Shown here: in pieces, positions 1-5,728 of the stretch
Layout: every line of letters starts with the position of its first letter
How positions within the stretch are numbered: position 1 is the first letter of the stretch
Assembly: GCA_011524615.1 (NCBI GenBank)
Contig: WTJZ01000208.1
Location: 1-5,728, forward strand
DNA from: Akkermansiaceae bacterium
GTDB lineage: Bacteria; Verrucomicrobiota; Verrucomicrobiia; Verrucomicrobiales; Akkermansiaceae
DNA: 5,728 nucleotides
Reading direction: 5' to 3'
The notes under the pieces: model-generated
Seen by the model: the letters and a program-made list of their open reading frames with translations, nothing else
Told to the model about the DNA's origin: nothing
Databases searched by the model: none
Program-made: the position numbers and the translations under genes

Positions 1-54
1 AACCCCTGTTGCCGGAATGAAAATCCGGAGTCCTAACCACTAGACGAACGGGAC
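1..54 (-). tRNA. tRNA-Glu (anticodon UUC), 3' part cut off by the window edge
   Basis: Read on the minus strand from 54, the sequence begins GTCCCGT (acceptor arm), TC, then a D-arm of GTCT and GGAC around the AGTGGTTA loop. An anticodon stem CCGGA/TCCGG encloses the seven-base loop TTTTCAT, which puts anticodon TTC at positions 21-19 and assigns the gene to glutamate. A variable region and the start of the T-arm (GGGGTT) follow before the window ends, so the T-loop, the acceptor 3' strand and any encoded CCA are not visible. The sequence closely resembles bacterial tRNA-Glu. It lies downstream of the kinase gene on the same strand, with 89 bp between them. I found no convincing promoter of its own in that gap. 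Confidence 0.93.
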
Positions 55-103
55 AATCAATTGCGGGAGGGAATTGTTAAAGTGTAGATTGAATTAAGGC
101 AAG

Positions 104-122
104 AAAAAAGATGCGTTATCTT
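104..122 (-). terminator. Possible weak terminator after the kinase gene
   Basis: On the minus strand, 21 bases past the kinase stop, AAGAT (122-118) and ATCTT (112-108) can pair across a five-base loop, and a run of T continues to 104. The stem is only five bp and AT-rich, so it is a poor intrinsic terminator on its own. On the plus strand the same hairpin is followed after four bases by eight T (127-134). Kinase and tRNA lie on the same strand, so a stop here would separate their transcripts. This is inferred from the hairpin only. Confidence 0.3.
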
Positions 123-143
123 GAACTTTTTTTTGAGGAGGGC

Positions 144-2558
144 TTATTTAGTGTTCAGTTTGATATGATCAATTGCTGATTTTGCCTTCCTTGAGACCAC
201 TTTATCGGGGTGGGTGAGATACGGCTCGATGATGGAGATGGCGTACTTTTGTCTCGTGTTGCCTAGTGCGCTGATGAGGAGCGATCGTTCTCTGCTGTTG
301 ATTGTTCCCTCAGAGACTCGCTTCCAGAAGTTGATGTTCTGAGGCTTAGGAGCAGTGTGGTACTTCTTGAGGAGCTCGTACACTGTTTCGAAGGCGTATT
401 TACGCACAGAGGTTTCGGTAGAGAGTTCCCAGAAGTCAATCGCAGGAACAGTCACGGTAGCCTCAGGCCAATGCTTCAGTGCGGTGAGAGCAGGGATGAC
501 CAGAGCCTTGTCACTGGACTCGAGAGACTTCAGCAGGATGTTCTTAGCCTGATCGTCTCCGAGATTACCGAGTAGGCGTGTGATCGCTGCTTTTTTCAGT
601 GGTCCCTCTGCTTCATTGAGAGCGTTTTTGAGGACTGGGCCTACGGATTTATTCTTACGATTCTGTTTGACCAGGTGAGCAACGACTTGTTCGGCAGCCT
701 TCTGGGTTGTGCTCTCCTTTGTATTGAGCAGGATTGAGGTGTAGAAGAGGAGGTCATCGCTACTAGCGAGTTGCTTAGTAGATGAGATTGCAGTGCTTGC
801 TATTTCACTGTTGATCTCTTTCTCGATGAAGTTGTGGATCGTAGGCATTACGGACGCAGATTGTCTACGCCCAATCACGCGGAAGAGGGCTTCACGAGCA
901 GGGAGCATGAGAGCCCCGTCACTGGAGGTGGCAAATTCTGCAATGCGGACGTCGACGTCGAGCCCGTCTTGCCCCTCAGCAACGGCGAGACGCTTGTAGA
1001 GTAGTTCATTAGCGACTTGTCCAGAGTTTGCATAGAGCTTGCTGAGGAGAAGTTCTAACTCTTCGGTAGAAGTCGGGATGTCGGTTTGCCCTGCTTCTGC
1101 TTGGTTGAGTAAGTCCTTGTAGATCTCGGCTTGTTTATACTGACCGATACGGACGAAGGCGATTCCTCCGCACGTGATGAGTGCGATGATGACTACTACG
1201 ATGAGTGGTAGGAAATTGGTTTTTTGCTTAACCTGTACGGTTTGCTGATTAGTCGGCAGTACAACCGGCGTGCCAGAGGCGCTCACTCTACTGGTGACAA
1301 CGCCAGTGGCGCGTACTGGCTGAGTGGAGGTCTGTGGTTTAGGAGCGGAACCTGGAGGGGTGAGAGGCTTCGTATCGAGAGATTTGTTCCGTCCTCCAGC
1401 TGTTTCTTGGTGAGGCGTGGTTGGGGTCGGTCTGGTAGCGATTGGGGTAGTAGGAGCAGCTGGTCGCTTGATCTTATTACCTATAGGTCGCGTAGTGGAC
1501 GGAGACTTGACTGCGAGAGGTTGTGTAATGTTCTCGCTAGAGATGACTGCTTGCTCATTGTTCTGAATGGTCAGCTTACCACTAGCAGTGAGTAGGGTAG
1601 GGGTGGCTACTTCAGCATTGAGGTTTACCTTAGTCGCAGCCTTATTGTAGACGCTATCATCATTCTGTCCAAAGTAGTACGTTTGTCCTGGCTGGACATG
1701 GTTTGACACAGAGGAGCTTTGCTTCAGTGGTTGACGGTCATTGTTGGCGTTGAAGTACTCCATGGCCGTATCCGCGCTGTCAGGGCGGTGTTGTTGCTCT
1801 CTGTTGATCATCCACATGACCCAATTACAGAGCCATTCTGGGAGATCTGGGCGGAGTTCTGAGACGGGCGTGACCTTGTGAGTGAGGTGGGCTGCCATTA
1901 CCTCTGCAGGGCTGTTACCTGTGAATGGGTAGTAGCCGGTGAGGGTGTAATAAAAGACGGATCCCAGGGCATAGATATCAGTACGAAAGTCTAGTTCTGT
2001 ACGTTCGAACTGCTCAGGCGCCATGAAATAGATAGAACCGAGAACGGCGTCCGATTGGTCGACAGTTTGCTTCGATGGCAGGCGAGAGAGCTTAGCCATC
2101 CCAAAGTCGAGTAACTTGGCTTGGAACTTACCATTAGGAAGCCATTTAAGGACGATATTGTTTGGCTTGATGTCGCGGTGAATGATGCCAACTGCATGCG
2201 CAGCAGAGAGAGCCTCGAGGCAGTGCTTGGCAAATTCCTGGAAGTCCGAAGCGGTGAGGGTGTTCTCCGCGATGAGATCATCGATGTTTCTTCCCTGCAG
2301 GAGCTCCATTACGACATATGGGCCTTCATCCCCTACGTCGACGTCATAGATGGTAACAATGTTAGGGTGATCTAGAGAGGAGAGGAGGCGAGCCTCCTCG
2401 AGCATGTTATCAACCGTTTCTTGATTCCAAGTGCCCTCGTCAGAAATGAGACGTTTGATGGCGACTTCGCGATTTAGACGAGTATCTAGAGCTAGGTAAA
2501 CTGATCCAGCTCCGCCTTCACCAATCACTTGTTTTATTTCATAACGATCTCCTGCCAT
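144..2558 (-). CDS. Membrane-anchored Hanks-type Ser/Thr protein kinase with extracytoplasmic HEAT-like domain
   Basis: This 804-residue protein should phosphorylate Ser/Thr on other proteins in signal transduction. The kinase domain (about 6-270) is intact: glycine loop GEGGAGSV 13-20, ATP-anchoring Lys35, likely helix-C Glu55, catalytic loop HRDIKPNN 127-134 (Asp129, Lys131, Asn134), DFG 151-153 and APE 180-182. It is an RD-type, PknB-like kinase. A Pro/Thr/Ser-rich linker (about 345-445) leads to one membrane helix (about 449-469). The remaining 335 residues lie outside the membrane by predicted topology. They contain short helical pairs typical of HEAT-like repeats, clearest at 640-700 and 755-800; the PASTA and WD40 repeats common in such kinases are absent. 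The ATG at 2558 is favoured because the conserved RYEIKQVIGEG segment follows directly. No Shine-Dalgarno site is seen. The ligand and substrates are unknown. The kinase assignment is near certain and the repeat class is moderately supported. Confidence 0.95.
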   Translation of the reverse strand: MAGDRYEIKQVIGEGGAGSVYLALDTRLNREVAIKRLISDEGTWNQETVDNMLEEARLLSSLDHPNIVTIYDVDVGDEGPYVVMELLQGRNIDDLIAENTLTASDFQEFAKHCLEALSAAHAVGIIHRDIKPNNIVLKWLPNGKFQAKLLDFGMAKLSRLPSKQTVDQSDAVLGSIYFMAPEQFERTELDFRTDIYALGSVFYYTLTGYYPFTGNSPAEVMAAHLTHKVTPVSELRPDLPEWLCNWVMWMINREQQHRPDSADTAMEYFNANNDRQPLKQSSSVSNHVQPGQTYYFGQNDDSVYNKAATKVNLNAEVATPTLLTASGKLTIQNNEQAVISSENITQPLAVKSPSTTRPIGNKIKRPAAPTTPIATRPTPTTPHQETAGGRNKSLDTKPLTPPGSAPKPQTSTQPVRATGVVTSRVSASGTPVVLPTNQQTVQVKQKTNFLPLIVVVIIALITCGGIAFVRIGQYKQAEIYKDLLNQAEAGQTDIPTSTEELELLLSKLYANSGQVANELLYKRLAVAEGQDGLDVDVRIAEFATSSDGALMLPAREALFRVIGRRQSASVMPTIHNFIEKEINSEIASTAISSTKQLASSDDLLFYTSILLNTKESTTQKAAEQVVAHLVKQNRKNKSVGPVLKNALNEAEGPLKKAAITRLLGNLGDDQAKNILLKSLESSDKALVIPALTALKHWPEATVTVPAIDFWELSTETSVRKYAFETVYELLKKYHTAPKPQNINFWKRVSEGTINSRERSLLISALGNTRQKYAISIIEPYLTHPDKVVSRKAKSAIDHIKLNTK

Positions 2559-2571
2559 AACTTTACTAGCT

Positions 2572-2627
2572 ATAGTAGTAGAACGGGGGAACCCCTTTCG
2601 TCAAGGATTGTGTGCCTATGAATTATA
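2572..2627 (-). promoter_or_regulatory. Candidate promoter region of the kinase gene
   Basis: On the minus strand a -35-like TTGACG (2604-2599) is followed by TACTAC (2580-2575, 18-bp spacer) or TACTAT (2577-2572, 21-bp spacer). Further upstream is a perfect TATAAT (2627-2622) without a good -35 partner. Either could start a transcript with a short leader before the ATG at 2558. The 111-bp gap after the hydrolase stop fits separate control of the kinase. Matching is by eye to the sigma-70 consensus, and promoter rules in this group are less well defined. Confidence 0.3.
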
Positions 2628-2669
2628 AGAGCCTGAGTAATATTTTATCCTTCTTAAGATATTAACGCC

Positions 2670-3467
2670 TTATTGTAAAAAATTTGGGCATTTGCTGAGG
2701 AATTTTTTAGGATTGTCGTAAATTACCTTTTGAACGATATCTTCGTCATACATGCGGCGTTTCATCTCGAGACCGCATTTCACGATGGCGAGAGGGTCGG
2801 AGATTCCCCAGTCACAGGCGGAGTTCATCCATACTTGTTCCATGCCATAGAGCTCGAGCATATCGATGGCTCTGGCGAGAGAGCACTTTGACTCTGGATA
2901 GAGTGTCATCCCAGCCCAGAACCCGTTATCGAGTACGGTCGGCATGGTGTGTTCTTCTGCGTGGTCGATGACGACCCGCGACGGGTCCACATTTGCGTTC
3001 TTGAGAGAGTCGATGATGAGGCGCGTTCCCTTGAGCTTATCCTCTAGGTGAGGGGTATGGATCAGGATAGGGAGGTCATGCTCCTTTGCGAGCGCGACGT
3101 GTTCCTCGAAGATGGCGAGCTCGTTCTTAGTGTTCTTATTGAGGCCGATTTCACCAATGCCGAGGACGTTAGGCTTATCTAAGAACTCAGGGATGATCTG
3201 GAGAACCTCACGAGCAAAGCCTGCATCTTCCGATTCTTTTGGGTTAATACAGAGCCAAGTGTAATGCTTGATGCCAAACTTAGCAGCTCGCTTAGGTTCA
3301 TAATCAGTGAGCTGTCGGTAATAGTCGTAGAAGCCCTGCGGGGAGGAGCGGTCATATCCAGCCCAGAATGCGGGTTCACAGAGGATCTCGCACCCAGCCA
3401 TAGCGATGCGCTGGTAGTCATCTGTCGTACGGCTGACCATGTGGCCATGTGGTTCGATGTATTTCAT
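2670..3467 (-). CDS. TatD-like metal-dependent hydrolase (amidohydrolase fold), ebo-cluster type
   Basis: This 265-residue protein is a TIM-barrel hydrolase of the TatD family and is probably cytoplasmic, since no signal peptide is seen. The expected metal ligands are all present: HGH near the N-terminus (His7, His9), Glu106 in GIGEIGL, His137 in LIHTPH, His169 in VIDHA and Asp219 in SACDWGISDP. The motifs SRTTDDY, EPAFW, DWGISDPLA and GFWAGMTLYP resemble the TatD-like hydrolases of ebo gene clusters more than the TatD/YcfH nucleases. The substrate of that subgroup is not known to me, and no other ebo genes (UbiA-type prenyltransferase, EboA) are visible here. Its ATG overlaps the preceding stop by one base (TAATG), so translation is likely coupled to the small upstream gene. 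The family is sure; the subgroup is recalled from motif similarity and was not searched. Confidence 0.9.
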   Translation of the reverse strand: MKYIEPHGHMVSRTTDDYQRIAMAGCEILCEPAFWAGYDRSSPQGFYDYYRQLTDYEPKRAAKFGIKHYTWLCINPKESEDAGFAREVLQIIPEFLDKPNVLGIGEIGLNKNTKNELAIFEEHVALAKEHDLPILIHTPHLEDKLKGTRLIIDSLKNANVDPSRVVIDHAEEHTMPTVLDNGFWAGMTLYPESKCSLARAIDMLELYGMEQVWMNSACDWGISDPLAIVKCGLEMKRRMYDEDIVQKVIYDNPKKFLSKCPNFLQ

Positions 3468-3745
3468 TATTGTTCTGGGTTAACGGCTCCGTAGGCGAAT
3501 TGGATCGTGGCACTCTCTACTGGTTCGGTCGAGTGGTCGGAAAAGGCATGATGAACCGCCTGCGCTCTGGTGAGACCTTCTGCCGGATTCAGCATCGCCT
3601 GAATGGCAGAGAGAAAGGCTGGGTGTCTAAAGTCCGCCTCACCATCATGCCGATCGACGCGGTCGAGGTAGGCAGCGATGTCGAGGAGCTTGAATCTACT
3701 ATCCATGAAGTAGAGGTCCTGGATGTCTTGTTTTTGAGCTTTCAT
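3467..3745 (-). CDS. Small uncharacterised protein coupled to the TatD-like hydrolase
   Basis: I do not recognise a family for this 92-residue protein. It has no signal peptide, membrane helix or cysteine. It is rich in Asp and His, with clusters YLDRVDRHDG (26-35), DFRHPAF (38-44) and VHHAFSDHS (64-72), and looks like a compact helical soluble protein. Five histidines (33, 41, 65, 66, 71) make metal binding possible, but this is a guess. Its TAA shares one base with the hydrolase ATG, which argues that the frame is real and that the two products are made together. The start is uncertain: Met1 (3745) has no clear ribosome site, while Met14 (3706), just before MDSRFKLLDIAAYL, has an AGGA ten bases upstream and would give 79 residues. 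The plus strand here is also open but shows no recognisable protein. Confidence 0.75.
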   Translation of the reverse strand: MKAQKQDIQDLYFMDSRFKLLDIAAYLDRVDRHDGEADFRHPAFLSAIQAMLNPAEGLTRAQAVHHAFSDHSTEPVESATIQFAYGAVNPEQ

Positions 3746-3900
3746 GGGGAATCTTATGACGAGGTTACGGGATGTGTTGAGAGGTGCAAGTTGATTTTGT
3801 ATGGATGTTGAGTATCTTTATATTTTGTCTTTCGTTGTTAAATTGATTGTATTGGTAATTTTTTTCTTTTCCTGTGTGTCTTCGGGGCTTTAATGGGGTG
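3746..3900. promoter_or_regulatory. Divergent intergenic region with a candidate promoter for the lipase pair
   Basis: This 155-bp region separates genes leading off on both strands, so it should hold both promoters. On the plus strand TTGTCT (3825-3830), a 17-bp spacer and TGTATT (3848-3853) give four of six matches at each box. The predicted start would be about 40 bases before the lipase ATG. A T-rich stretch (3859-3870) lies in that leader. TATATT at 3819-3824 is a second possible -10 box. I found no convincing promoter on the minus strand for the small gene starting at 3745. Confidence 0.3.
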
Positions 3901-4725
3901 ATGTTAAGCGTGTCGCCGTATAAGACAGGATTGGATCAGGGGAATGCCTATTGGATGGCGAGAATAGCCAAAGAGGCGTATCGATCTGTCGCGGACGGAG
4001 CTCCTAATGAGTCTGCTATCTTGGCAAACTTACAGCAGGAGGACCTCTGCTTTCATTCTGTCTTTGGGGTATCCGTGAATTCGTCTCAGGCTATCTTAGT
4101 AGAGCATGAGGAGTTCTTGTGTGTAGCCTTTAGAGGAACTGATGAGTGGAAGGATTGGTTAGATAATGCTCGCCTTATTACTACGGAGTCGATGATCGGA
4201 AAGTTTCATCGCGGTTTTCTCTATGCCTTTCTAGATGTTTGGCAGCCGATCTTTCAGCGTTATCTACAGTTACGAGCAGAGCGGGTGCGGCCTGTATTCT
4301 TTACAGGGCATAGTCTGGGCGGGGCGATGGCCACGATCGCTACGGCTAAGTTCATTGATGAGGATCTCCCCTTTACGAGTACCTACACCTTTGGTCAACC
4401 CCGAGTCATGACGAGAGAGACCGCCCGCGTCTTTAATACGGAGGTGAAGGGGCGCTTTCATCGCTTTCACAATAACAATGATCTCGTGACCCGAGTGCCT
4501 GCACGCTTCATGGGGTATAGTCATGTCGGAACATACCATTATATCATGGAGGAGTCCGACGGGCGCTCAGAGATTCACTCAGAACCTGGGTTCTGGTCCC
4601 GCTTTCTTGATCAGGTAGAGGGTGTCGTGAAGGATGTAAAGGAGGTCAATCTCGATGGTATTAAGGATCATGCGATCTCGGAATATGTCGACGCGATTGA
4701 ACAATGGAACTATCAAGGGTCATGA
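3901..4725 (+). CDS. Class 3 lipase-like alpha/beta hydrolase
   Basis: This 274-residue protein belongs to the fungal-type lipase (lipase class 3) family, serine hydrolases of acylglycerols or related esters. The core runs from about 50 to 265: AFRGTDEWKDW (76-86), nucleophile elbow GHSLGG with Ser138 (136-141), FGQPRV (164-169), the acid residue Asp194 in NNNDLVTRVP, and catalytic His257 in DHAISEYV. The triad is therefore complete. No signal peptide or membrane helix is visible, so it is either cytoplasmic or exported by another route. The ATG at 3901 is chosen; a GTG at 3874 would add nine residues (starting CLRGFNG after the initiator) that look like leader sequence, and neither start has a well-spaced ribosome site. 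Its TGA overlaps the next gene's ATG. The family is secure; the substrate is unknown. Confidence 0.92.
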   Translation: MLSVSPYKTGLDQGNAYWMARIAKEAYRSVADGAPNESAILANLQQEDLCFHSVFGVSVNSSQAILVEHEEFLCVAFRGTDEWKDWLDNARLITTESMIGKFHRGFLYAFLDVWQPIFQRYLQLRAERVRPVFFTGHSLGGAMATIATAKFIDEDLPFTSTYTFGQPRVMTRETARVFNTEVKGRFHRFHNNNDLVTRVPARFMGYSHVGTYHYIMEESDGRSEIHSEPGFWSRFLDQVEGVVKDVKEVNLDGIKDHAISEYVDAIEQWNYQGS

Positions 4726-5123
4726 AGAAGCGCATCCTGACCTATTCTCTAGTAGTAGTGATTGTGCTAGTGACATTACAGACTATCACGAATATCGAGA
4801 GTTATAGCAGGTCTGATGGGGTAGTCATAAACGAACTTAAGCAAGTGAAGACTGCGTTAGACCTCTATTCTCTTGATTATGGTGGACGTTATCCTGATTC
4901 ACTGGATGAATTGTTGTCTGCTGAGGTTCTATCGGAAGGTGGTTGCTCGCTTCTGTATGAGCAAGTGGAGGGGAAAGAAGTACCACGCTTCACGTACGTC
5001 AAAGGGTTAACCAACACCTCTGAGGGGGAGACTGTTATCCTCTATGGAGTAAGCGATGAGTACTACTACTGTGCGCGTGTCAATGGGGTGGTGGAGCTTA
5101 GCCGTTACAAATTAGAACACTAA
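4722..5123 (+). CDS. Small membrane-anchored protein resembling a GspG-type pseudopilin, without prepilin signal
   Basis: The 133-residue protein starts with a short basic stretch (MKKR) and one hydrophobic helix (about 5-23). The segment INELKQVKTALDLYSLDYGGRYPDSLDELL (36-65) matches the pattern of the helix-to-domain junction in type II secretion major pseudopilins (LDLY followed by a Tyr-Pro and a Leu-rich turn). The usual cleavage and methylation motif, Gly before Phe-Thr-Leu-Ile-Glu, is absent, so it is likely an uncleaved anchored relative and not a pilus subunit. Two cysteines (75, 117) in the outer domain could form a disulphide. The ATG at 4722 overlaps the lipase stop as ATGA and has AAGG a few bases upstream; a longer frame from 4704 would prefix six residues inside the lipase gene and is less likely. 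A role with the lipase is inferred from coupling only. Confidence 0.8.
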   Translation: MKKRILTYSLVVVIVLVTLQTITNIESYSRSDGVVINELKQVKTALDLYSLDYGGRYPDSLDELLSAEVLSEGGCSLLYEQVEGKEVPRFTYVKGLTNTSEGETVILYGVSDEYYYCARVNGVVELSRYKLEH

Positions 5124-5181
5124 GACGGGGGAGGTAATTTCTGACATTTATATGGTGTGATACAATATTTTACAAATTAGA
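5105..5181 (+). repeat. 12-bp direct repeat around the end of the pseudopilin-like gene
   Basis: TTACAAATTAGA occurs at 5105-5116, inside the last codons of the gene, and again at 5170-5181 in the gap, 65 bases apart. It is exact over 12 bases. A chance match of this length somewhere in a window of this size is expected about once, so significance rests on the close spacing. Confidence 0.4.
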
Positions 5182-5288
5182 CTGAATTCTTTTTAGATGA
5201 GTCTCGATAGGAGGTTGTTATTTTCTTTTTACGTCAACAATGATTTCAAATTGAATATTTTTGTGTAATTTTTGCGTTGACTGGTTAG
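5124..5288 (+). other. AT-rich intergenic region before the sigma factor
   Basis: This 165-bp gap has no supportable gene. It holds the second copy of the 12-bp repeat (5170-5181), a perfect AGGAGG (5209-5214) with no ATG, GTG or TTG at suitable spacing, a small palindrome TTCAA-A-TTGAA (5245-5255) and a TTGACT (5277-5282) that could be a -35 box. AGACT (5179-5183) and AGTCT (5200-5204) could pair across 16 bases, too weak to call a terminator. Confidence 0.5.
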
Positions 5289-5728
5289 ATGATGGGAAGT
5301 AACGATTTTAATCACACTATCTTTATGAAAAACGAGCACGCTACGAGTTATTCCTTGCTAGGTCGCGCACTTGACCTCGGAGATCAAGAAGCCTGGGAGG
5401 TCTTGCATGATCGTTACCGTAGCTTTATTTACTATCTGTTCAATGACCTTAATGTTCGTGAAGATGACAAGGATGATCTGGCGCAACAGGTGATGATCAC
5501 CCTCATGGAGAAGATCAAAACCTACAAGAAGGAACACGGTCGCTTTCGTCCATGGTTTTCTACACTCGTGAGGAATACGACATTGATGCACTTTAGAAAG
5601 GTGAAGGCGCAGAGTAATAAGATCGAACATTATCTCGCACATCAGGACGACGATCAAGTGTGTGAAGACTTTGACTTGTTCATCAATAAGGAATGGGAAG
5701 AGTTCATGATTAAGGAAGCGCTGAAGAG
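5289..5728 (+). CDS. ECF-type RNA polymerase sigma factor, 3' part beyond the window
   Basis: The visible 146 residues contain sigma region 2. After a variable N-terminus the segment ALDLGDQEAWEVLHDRYRSFIYYLF (27-51) is region 2.1. DDKDDLAQQVMITLME (59-74) matches the DAEDLxQEVF-type core that contacts RNA polymerase, and GRFRPWFSTLVRNTTLMHFRK (84-104) is the -10 recognition and melting segment. The acidic DDDQVCEDFD stretch (120-129) begins the linker; region 4 lies past the right edge. A TAG at 5286 blocks any longer frame. ATG codons at 5289, 5292 and 5325 are all possible and none has a good ribosome site. The 5325 start would fit if TTGACT (5277-5282) and TAACGA (5300-5305), 17 bp apart, form the promoter. 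No anti-sigma factor is seen in the window. Group assignment within the ECF family was not possible. Confidence 0.88.
   Translation, partial: MMGSNDFNHTIFMKNEHATSYSLLGRALDLGDQEAWEVLHDRYRSFIYYLFNDLNVREDDKDDLAQQVMITLMEKIKTYKKEHGRFRPWFSTLVRNTTLMHFRKVKAQSNKIEHYLAHQDDDQVCEDFDLFINKEWEEFMIKEALK

Noticed and set aside
1..143. Integration site or mobile element next to the tRNA gene
   Set aside because: tRNA genes are common insertion sites, but the visible side is the 5' end. No integrase, terminal repeat or duplicated tRNA 3' end is visible in the window.
1224..1595. Open plus-strand frame of 123 codons, rich in Arg and Ser
   Set aside because: It lies wholly antisense to the low-complexity Pro/Thr linker of the kinase. 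The Arg/Ser-rich composition is the mirror of those codons, and no known motif is present.
3449..3811. Open plus-strand frame of 120 codons over the small unknown gene
   Set aside because: It is antisense to the small gene whose stop overlaps the hydrolase start so precisely, has no motif, and runs across the intergenic region. The minus frame fits the operon better.
3874..3900. GTG start adding nine residues to the lipase
   Set aside because: The added residues do not look like family sequence or a signal peptide, and the ATG at 3901 gives a natural N-terminus. Not fully excluded.
5358..5657. Open minus-strand frame of 99 codons
   Set aside because: It is antisense to the clear sigma region 2 coding sequence and shows no recognisable protein features.
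144..5728. Functional pairing of the kinase and the ECF sigma factor
   Set aside because: They are on opposite strands, 2.7 kb apart, with two other transcription units between them. Shared signalling roles alone do not support a link.

Overview
The window looks like ordinary chromosome of a Gram-negative-type bacterium with roughly balanced base composition. A Hanks-type kinase with a membrane anchor and an extracytoplasmic HEAT-like region, an ECF sigma factor with the residues RFRPWF in region 2, a GspG-like small protein and weak or absent Shine-Dalgarno sites together suggest the PVC group, most likely Verrucomicrobiota. This placement is inferred from protein style only. No phage, IS, CRISPR or toxin-antitoxin signature is visible.

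Layout: the left edge holds the 5' two thirds of a tRNA-Glu(UUC) gene on the minus strand (1-54). Three minus-strand genes follow. Read in transcription order they are a 92-residue unknown protein (3745-3467), a TatD-like metal-dependent hydrolase of the type found in ebo clusters (3467-2670, start overlapping the previous stop by one base), and, after a 111-bp gap with its own promoter-like sequences, a large membrane Ser/Thr protein kinase (2558-144). A 155-bp divergent intergenic region (3746-3900) separates these from a plus-strand pair: a class 3 lipase-like hydrolase (3901-4725) and a small membrane-anchored protein resembling a type II secretion pseudopilin without its prepilin signal (4722-5123), joined by an ATGA overlap. 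After a 165-bp AT-rich gap an ECF sigma factor gene (5289 onwards, plus strand) runs off the right edge with region 2 complete and region 4 missing.

How the genes may work together: the strongest functional links are the two translationally coupled pairs, unknown protein plus TatD-like hydrolase and lipase plus pseudopilin-like protein. The kinase and sigma factor are both signalling genes, but they lie about 2.7 kb apart on opposite strands, so no direct partnership is shown. No gap exceeds 300 bases. The window has no clear evidence of a new defence or mobile system. Its most notable items are the small unknown partner of the ebo-type hydrolase outside a visible ebo cluster, and the pseudopilin-like protein that lacks a processing site.
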